From Strongylocentrotus droebachiensis (taxonomy: Eukaryota; Echinodermata; Echinoidea; Camarodonta; Strongylocentrotidae), in the NCBI GenBank assembly GCA_035222895.1, contig JAVYIG010000313.1:402001-466000 (forward strand): a stretch of DNA of 64,000 bases, given 5' to 3'. Made by a program: the position numbers and the translations under genes. Below the pieces are notes generated by a model. It searched no databases. It was given only the letters and a program-made list of their open reading frames with translations, and had not been told where the DNA came from. Shown here piece by piece: positions 57,000-64,000 of the stretch. Every line of letters begins with the position of its first letter. Within the stretch, counting starts at the first letter, position 1.

Positions 57000-59900
57000 C
57001 ATTTTCTCACTTATTTATTTCTTTAATTTTAATATGGAATACAGTATGTTGAATTTTTTTCTAGGAATTAATGTTATTTGATATGAATATGATTTTGTCA
57101 ATATAATGAGGGAAGAAGATACGTATGAAGTTTCTTATAACAAACAGGGATCTTTTCCCCTTTTTGTGTCTTTCTGTTCCTTCATTTATTTTAATTACTT
57201 TTTTTATGCCATCTTTTCCCCTTTTCCTCATGTGTCTGGTTTTCTATATCTGACCTGCATTTTTGTCTTTTCCGCACCTTTATTACTTCATTTTCCTCTT
57301 TCTATAATCTTCGCTTTGATACAAACTTCATGTTAATCTCTTACAAAGTCTTATGTCATTGCTTAGCGATTGAAGATTTGGCTTTATTTTTTGCTTGGCT
57401 AGCTCGGCTTCGTCTTTTCAATCTCTTTCATGGTCCTATTTTTATTTTATTTTATTTTTAATTTTTGCTCGTGGTCATTAATGTTCGTTTCACTTGAGTA
57501 CAGGGCGGGGGTGGGTGGTGTTGCATTCCCCGAGCTTTGTTTAAATTCCAATATTCGGGTAAGCACTTTAATCAATATATCATCACATTCTCACATATTA
57601 CCATCCTAAAGCGACGTTATAGTTTTGCTCAGTCGCTTCCTTCGCTAGAAATGTGTATACGCCTTTCGTTGATTCGTGTCAATATTTTGTTAAATTATCT
57701 ATCTCTCGATGCCGTGGTGGGCCGTGTAATGTTCCTGAAATCGATTTAAATTCCCTTGAACATGGAGCGATAGTTGAAGAAATAAATAATAAAATGTATT
57801 AATTTAGTTTTAATATCCTGCTTGGGATATCCTTGTTTGCGCTATCAATACCAAAACGGTCGATTTCAGCATGTTTAACCCGAACACTGTAACAATATAC
57901 CATGCACGACCACCATTGACTCGATTAGAAAATGTTTTCTCTATCATTGAGATACGGACACCTGGGAAAACCAACTGAATGTTTCTATTATGAAAACAAC
58001 AGACTTGCAGTCCTGGCAATAGAAACATTTTATTGTAGATTATTAAATTTACTGAATACTGTATCGACTTTGCATCCCCGATTATCTAATTTTCTAAATA
58101 CAATGGTATACAAAAGAAAATGTTCTTTAAGGACTTCTTCGGAATATAACGAGCGGAAACTAACTTATCGCGGAATATTCAATTTCATCTTTATTTCACA
58201 AAAGGAAATTATACACCATAATACGTTTACATTAAAATACATATAATATAAGTGGAATTATAAAAAAATAAGTTAGTGTGTAAACGTATTTGATTTTTAA
58301 AAAGAAGGGTAAGGATAAATCAGTTCTTCAGTAAAACTACTTAGTACCAATTTCTCACTATGCATCTAGAAAAGGAACAAAGAGTTGATTTACATACAAT
58401 TTTTGTAGGCTTACGGTAGAAGCTTAAATACCTTTTTACCCATCTAGCGCTATTACACATCCATGACCAAAAATAAATCGTGCTTATATATATATATAAT
58501 ACTAACGGATTTAAGTGAATTTCTTTAATATCTGGCACTCTGTAATATTGTTCTCGAAATGATACAGAAGCGTATTTTACTCAGAAGTTCTTATACATAG
58601 TTTAAAAATAAACTTTGGTTCTGGTAAAAAAAAGAAAATGAATTCTCACAGAATCAAACGAAACTTACACTGAATGTTCAAGATTACAAATAAATGTCAT
58701 TTGCCAAACAATTTTGGTAGAAAATGTATACTGGCTGAGTAATGAGCATAGAAAGATAAGGAAATCAAGGTAAGTAGGCCCGTCACTATTTGTGTAGTCC
58801 CATATACATCTTTCTGTGTACAGTGCTTGTTACTTTACCAAGACTGGGCCAAATTTATTATGATTTTGATGATGATTTTGATGACTCCAGAACATTGCAG
58901 TACACACCAATACTTACATGCTACATGATCAACTTTTTCTGATCCATTCCACACCTTTACTTTCACAATGCAATCGCATGACCAGAACTCAGACAACTTT
59001 ATCTTTAAAGACACAAATGGGATGCCATACGGGTGTTTTGTTTTGGTTAATGTTTCAAACTACTACATTCATAGCGGAACGAGTTGACTTTAGACCATAA
59101 TTGCATCGCTTGGCTAGCGGCTGAGCCTGGGAGTACTAGTCGCCAGCATCCCGAAATAATATCGTACATTTTTTTGTGGGCATGGTCGGATTTTAGTGGT
59201 GAGTTAAACAAAAACAGCCCTCTTTGAAAAGTGTATATTTCTTAATGGCCATACAATGACCACATCTTCAATCACTGACAGGCTCAATATGTTTTCATTT
59301 CGTTTATTTTCTTACAATATAATTCTGAGGATGTGGTAACTCAAATATGCTTAAAGAAACAGAAGATGCAAAATTTAATTATAATCATCTTATTTTGTGA
59401 AGTACTGCCTTAGGCTGGTTTGATTTTGTGACAAACAATTTGTTCGAAAGTGAGAAAACAGGCAAAACTTCTCATTAGACTCAAGAGAATACTTTAGCAT
59501 GAATGAGAGCGAGTGGATGCATGAGGGTCGGGGAAGTGAAGGGGGAGGGGGAGGTTCTGTGAAGGGTCCCACGACCGGGGAGGGTAAAATAGAAGTAGAG
59601 ACGAAGGGATTGGGCAGGGGCTTTATTCTCCCAACTACTCAATAATTGCTTAATGTACACAATTGCTACATTTCTCATTTGTATCTTTTTCCTCTCGTAT
59701 TTTCCTTTATTTTTTGTGGTTAATATTAGTATTTGTCGTTGCTGTTGCCATTTCAAGTTTGCTGTTGCCATATCATGTATCTTTTCTTTTGTATGTAATA
59801 TGCATGTAAAAAAAGATTTAGAAAAATATCCGTTGATAACAAATTATAGGCAAAAGAAAGTTTGATTTGAACTGAATTGATTAATGGAAATCGAGGGTGA

Positions 59901-60990
59901 GGTGGAGGTTAAGGAAAGACGGTGTCTTTAACTTGTCTTTGTTTCCGAGTAAACATTCAAACTTTACCCTTTAGGGTTATAATCTGAGAGATTGTGTTTA
60001 TCAAACATTATTCCATCACACAACAACAAACCCGCAAAAAAAGAAGAAGATAATCGTGGTGTTTTTCATCAACCCATTGGAAATCATTATTGCCAGGTAA
60101 TGATCATAAAATTACAAGTTTAGGAGTAATTGCAATGGTGTCACCGGGAAACTCACATCTCCCTGGTAAACGGGACCATTCTGTTCCGTTCCACTACAAC
60201 GGCTTCACGATCTTAAAAGTATTCAAATCTTCAGCTTTAAAAAGAACCTATGTTTAAAACGTTACTCTGTGGTAACCCACAATCCGTTAGAGCTGGGAAG
60301 AGGAAAGGCTTGTCGGTATTAAGCTCTCACCTCTAGGGGTTTACATCAAACATGAAACCTAGTCTTCCTTTCATCTGTAGCGGTCATATTGATTACTTTT
60401 TAGCCGGTTATGCTTCGGCCGAAAAGGAAGAAGCCTAATGTTCGGAAGGGCAGTCCATTTTGTAAATCCCTTGCGGCTATCCGGCAATCAGTTTAAAATG
60501 CCGGAACGTCTAGGTGCGTTTATATGGTTGGATGGTTGAGCTACGCCGATGGTCCAGGTGGAATAGAGACCGAGGGATGTGATACCTCACGCTACGTGAC
60601 TCCCTATCTAGGTTTACCACCAGGTCAGGCTGTCCACGTACCCATTAACAGCACGTACCCATTGACAAGATTATGTCTTCTAGGTTAACCCATCTGTGTG
60701 TTTGATGATGTGCACAACCCTATACACAACAAGGTTAAGTAAACCGTACATGATAAGCGCGCAATCATTCTGAATAGTCTATACACCGGGCATGTACAGA
60801 AACGCGCCATGCAAACAAGCTTGGCGCCGCTCCACTGGTGTGTATGACGATCTTAAGTAGATCTTAAAACATTGTCTGTCCTACTGTGTGTTAGCCGTGG
60901 CATGTACTTTGTCTCTGCGGTTGGCAAATATCAAATCAATCTAATATCGCGAGAACAAAGTGTATTGGGTCACTGACTTCGAGTGCTAGA
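57000..60990. other. intergenic, nothing recognised
   Basis: AT-rich to about 60,050, then a patch of more even base composition (60,100-61,050) that could be regulatory. No open frame with splice support was found. Confidence 0.45.
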
Positions 60991-60994
60991 GAGC

Positions 60995-61105
60995 TTGTAT
61001 ATATTGTTCCTAGTTGCAGGGTAGACCAGACAATAACTATTCAAGCAGTTCGACATTGTCCGACACCTCCTAAATTATTGAAGTAGAAAAAGGTTGTCGG
61101 TAAGT
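60995..61105 (+). promoter_or_regulatory. candidate promoter and non-coding first exon
   Basis: 'tgtatatattg' (TATA-like, about 60,996-61,006) is followed about 95 bases later by 'aaaaggttgtcg|gtaagt', a consensus donor. No long ATG frame precedes the donor. It could start a plus-strand gene that continues past the window. No transcript evidence. Confidence 0.2.
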
Positions 61106-61999
61106 ACGAGCGTTAATATTTAACACGCGTCTTGTCTGTTCGACTTGATGCCCCATTAAATCAAGAGTATGGTATTAATGAGAAACGTGAAGAATGTTGA
61201 TATTCAGACGAAAGAGTAACATAGACAAGGGAAAGAAGGGAAAGGAGATTAAGAGCAAAACATTATTGACCAGAATATTAAGAGGGGCGGCAGTTCCCTG
61301 GTTCAAAACCAAAATTGCATCTGTGAAGAGCCACGGGGACGTTCAGGCCTACCCATTTACTTTAACACAGAGTTAATGCCCTTCTGCTTCTGAACAAGAC
61401 ATGGCCGGGTGATGGTTGCGAAACCTATAGAAGGTTATACTCAGCTTCTTAGAAATCAGGTTATGTAATATCCATACCGCGTAAACAAATTGAACCAAGA
61501 TTCCCAAAACCAGGACTTATTACTTTGAGATAGATCATATAGCACTTTCCTAGCCTGTTCGGTCTACGCCAAGTGCAAATTCGTGTCATGTCCCAGCAGT
61601 GATTTTAAAGGCATGCGATATTAATTTAGCGATAGATATTCATCCTCCAGCATCCTGTGATTACAGTTCTATGTAATCCAATCATCTTCGCTGAGTCCAT
61701 TATTGAAATATATTTGATACACAGGCCCCTCATACCCTTTGGTATGATGTTGCAGTGTAGCATCTCATAGATTAATAGATGCCTCAGGGGATATGCTTGC
61801 GGCAATACGACCTATTCATTCAACTGATTTGTTTCACCGAATAAAAGAAATGTGATTTTGGAATGCAAGAGTTATTGCAATAATTCAATACTGTCCTGTT
61901 TGTCATTTCTTGAATTTTACTTTCATTTTTATTATTGTTTTGTCAGCTCTCGTTCCATTTCCACCATATCACATTTTTCTTTTTACTCTAGATCGATGG

Positions 62000-62460
62000 A
62001 CAGATAGGTAGATATAAAGATAGATAGATGAATTGATAGGTATAGATAGACAGAGGGTGACAGAAATATATTGAGTAGAGAGTGAGAGAAATAGATCGAG
62101 GGAAAGGGGAAAAGAGAGAGAAAGTGAGGGGGAGAGAGAGAGGGGTAGGGAGGGGAAGGGAAAGAGAGAGAGAGAGAGAGAGAAAGAAAGAGAGAAGAGA
62201 GCGTGATAGAAAGAAAGACAAAGAGAACGAGAGTGAGAGAGAGAGAGAGAATAATTGATGAAGAGAACAAAAAGAGAGATATTGTGGAATTATGCGGAGT
62301 GAAAAGAAAAAAATATGAAACACGTGAGAGAGAAAGAGAAGTGAAGAATCTTGAAAGAAAAGGTCTGAGTAACATAATAATATATAAGTGATGCTACAGA
62401 ATAGTAAGAGGAAGACGAAGAAGAGGAAGAGAGAAAATGAGAAATAGAAGAATAGACTGA
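62000..62460. repeat. GATA-like and (GA)n microsatellite block
   Basis: 'tagatagat/cagataggtagata' followed by long GA-rich sequence to about 62,460. Ser/Leu-rich or Arg/Glu-rich open frames here are products of the repeat. Confidence 0.85.
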
Positions 62461-62569
62461 TTATGATATAATTATATCAACATCTAACATTGCCTAAAGT
62501 GAACAAAACAGAGGGAAATAGAGACACAGTAAAAGAAAGAGAGATAGAGAGAGTTTAGAGAGAGAGATG

Positions 62570-62774
62570 CCCTTAAAGCCTATATATCTGTACTAGTTTT
62601 GCCAGGAGGAATTATACCTCCCTGCGTGGTCACTGACAGGTGGTAATCTCATCGAATCAGCTCTCAATTAACATAAGAAATGGGGTTCATGGGGGACCAA
62701 CGGTACCGCTTAGGCATAGTTTGCTATATAGAGGGCGCAAGTAGCTACAAGTAGTGCAGTCCCGCCTTTAAAGG
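62570..62774 (+). repeat. short MITE with terminal inverted repeats, copy 2
   Basis: The reverse complement matches 11,036-11,226: ends 'cccttaaagcc' and 'gcctttaaagg', interior 'tgacaggtggtaatctcatc' and 'agctctcaattaacataaga'. It confirms the borders of the element. Confidence 0.75.
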
Positions 62775-62995
62775 ATGTTATTTGAATTTCTGCAAGCTGA
62801 CAAGGATTAACAAAGATTATAGATATTTCCTCTTGAATAAAAGGACAAACCTTGCAATGATTAGCAATCAAAACCTAGATCCATTTCACTCATCTATTTT
62901 GTCAATACATGGCAACTTGCTTATGAGGCTTTTCTGGAATTCCTTTTTTTCTTCTTTTAGAATCTATTTTTTTTCTCCTCTGTATTTCCTTCCAG

Positions 62996-63051
62996 ATTGT
63001 TCTCAGTCTTTACTGGATCGATGATTATCCGGTCGGAGTCAAGATTCAAAA
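62996..63051 (+). CDS. candidate 56-nt internal exon, unrecognised
   Basis: A good pyrimidine tract and 'ttccag' acceptor are followed by 56 nt with two open frames (one reads IVLSLYWIDDYPVGVKIQ) and a 'gtaaga' donor. A second acceptor-led open stretch (63,393-63,470, SKAVSCPLPIPPELLVV) ends in TGA but does not join it in an obvious phase. Both could be exons of a gene extending right of the window, or chance. Confidence 0.2.
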
Positions 63052-63317
63052 GTAAGATTTCCTTCTACAAATCATCATTTCATAAATCCTATAATCATGT
63101 CTATTCGTTTCTGGAAAAAGAGGATACTGAACTGTATCATTTTCGTGGAATTGCAAGGTTCACGTTAATTGATGTTTTGTCTTCTTAATACTGCATTGGA
63201 GGGTAATGGCTTCCTCCTAATATATATCTTTGAAGAAAAAAATGGACTTTAATTTTGTTTTTACTCGTATCTATTTCCCGTGGACCGCAATGATTGAATC
63301 TTTCAACTCTCTTTCTT

Positions 63318-63318
63318 T

Positions 63319-63350
<32 letters not shown>

Positions 63351-63358
63351 GGGGGGGA
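63318..63358. repeat. T-tract and G-run
   Basis: A T-run of more than 25 interrupted by C, followed by seven or more G. Low complexity only. Confidence 0.8.
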
Positions 63359-64000
63359 GCCTTTATTCTTACATCATTATATTTGATTTCAGTCCAAGGC
63401 TGTCTCTTGTCCACTGCCGATTCCCCCAGAGCTATTAGTGGTCTCTAAAATGGATGAACAATACAAGTGATTACTTTAGTATTTATTGCTGATAGTGACG
63501 TTTGTCTTCGTATCGCTATCGCGTTTCTCACCCACTCACGAACTTTCCTGTCACCCGTTTGAACGGTAATAATCACCGCATCGTAATGAAGACGAAAAAC
63601 AACCTTCCCCCGATAGAAATGTTTGTAAGAATAGATTGTAGCGAAGAAGTGACTGATTGGGTGTGTCCCCTGCCGGACGAGTTGGATTTATTTACTTTAA
63701 TCATTTTCCATTGTTTTTTAGGAGAATTCGCCCCGATTCTATACAGGGTGAAGTTTGAAAGCGCTATATATCTTGTATCTGCTCCCAGGCCTTAACCAAC
63801 ACCTAATCTGGCATGTGGTTAAAGTGAAATGGAAAACAAAGGACATCACCTACTCTATCATATAGAAAACGTACGTGCCTTTGGAAGTCTGCCCTATTTA
63901 CTTACAAATGGTATATGGGGGAGGAGACCCTCCCACATTCAAACTGTCTTTCAGCGACTTTTCTTTTCTTTTTGCCAAATGCCCAAATCAGTATGCGATA

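Noticed and set aside
61983..62375. Ser/Leu-rich 130- and 111-codon frames
   Set aside because: Product of GATA/GA microsatellite sequence, not a membrane protein.

Overview
This is a stretch of metazoan nuclear genome. The genes are split by many short introns with GT/AG boundaries, the DNA is AT-rich, and SINEs, MITE-like elements, truncated LINEs, microsatellites and poly-G/poly-C tracts fill the gaps. Repeat style (ends such as 'gggccctg', 'aagggcaagt', 'caggggcgga', and recurring 'taggcct') together with ciliary genes suggests a marine deuterostome, most likely an echinoderm such as a sea urchin. That placement is an inference.

Three spliced genes can be reconstructed exon by exon. (1) 11,734-21,086, minus strand: a 13-exon CCDC112 orthologue of about 510 aa. 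(2) 23,632-26,236, plus strand: a 4-exon SPAG8-like gene of about 204 aa, divergent from CCDC112, with a polyadenylation signal near 27,297. (3) 31,809-49,992, minus strand: a 39-exon gene whose reading frame stays open through every junction I checked, giving about 1,785 aa. It has an N-terminal region of three 47-residue exons, a very long coiled coil built from phase-0 exons of exactly 105 or 126 nt (35 or 42 residues, five or six heptads), and a complete protein-kinase domain in one terminal exon. I do not recognise it as a named gene. It shows recent tandem exon duplication, a possible 12-nt microexon made by a duplication breakpoint, and an upstream array of CRE-like and CCAAT sites.

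Region by region: 1-11,000 is repeat-rich (LINE tail, a fold-back element with a 303-bp internal tandem duplication, two SINEs of one type and one of another, a second inverted fold-back copy). 11,000-27,300 holds CCDC112 and SPAG8 with SINEs and MITEs in introns. 27,300-31,800 is intergenic, with a MITE, a tandem duplication and a 5'-truncated LINE. 31,809-50,600 is the coiled-coil kinase gene and its promoter. 50,900-64,000 has no firm gene: it holds a 117-bp minisatellite, MITEs, microsatellites and a few weak candidate exons near the right edge.

CCDC112 (centriolar satellite/cilium) and SPAG8 (axonemal microtubule inner protein) point to ciliary or sperm functions. Whether the coiled-coil kinase belongs to the same biology is untested.
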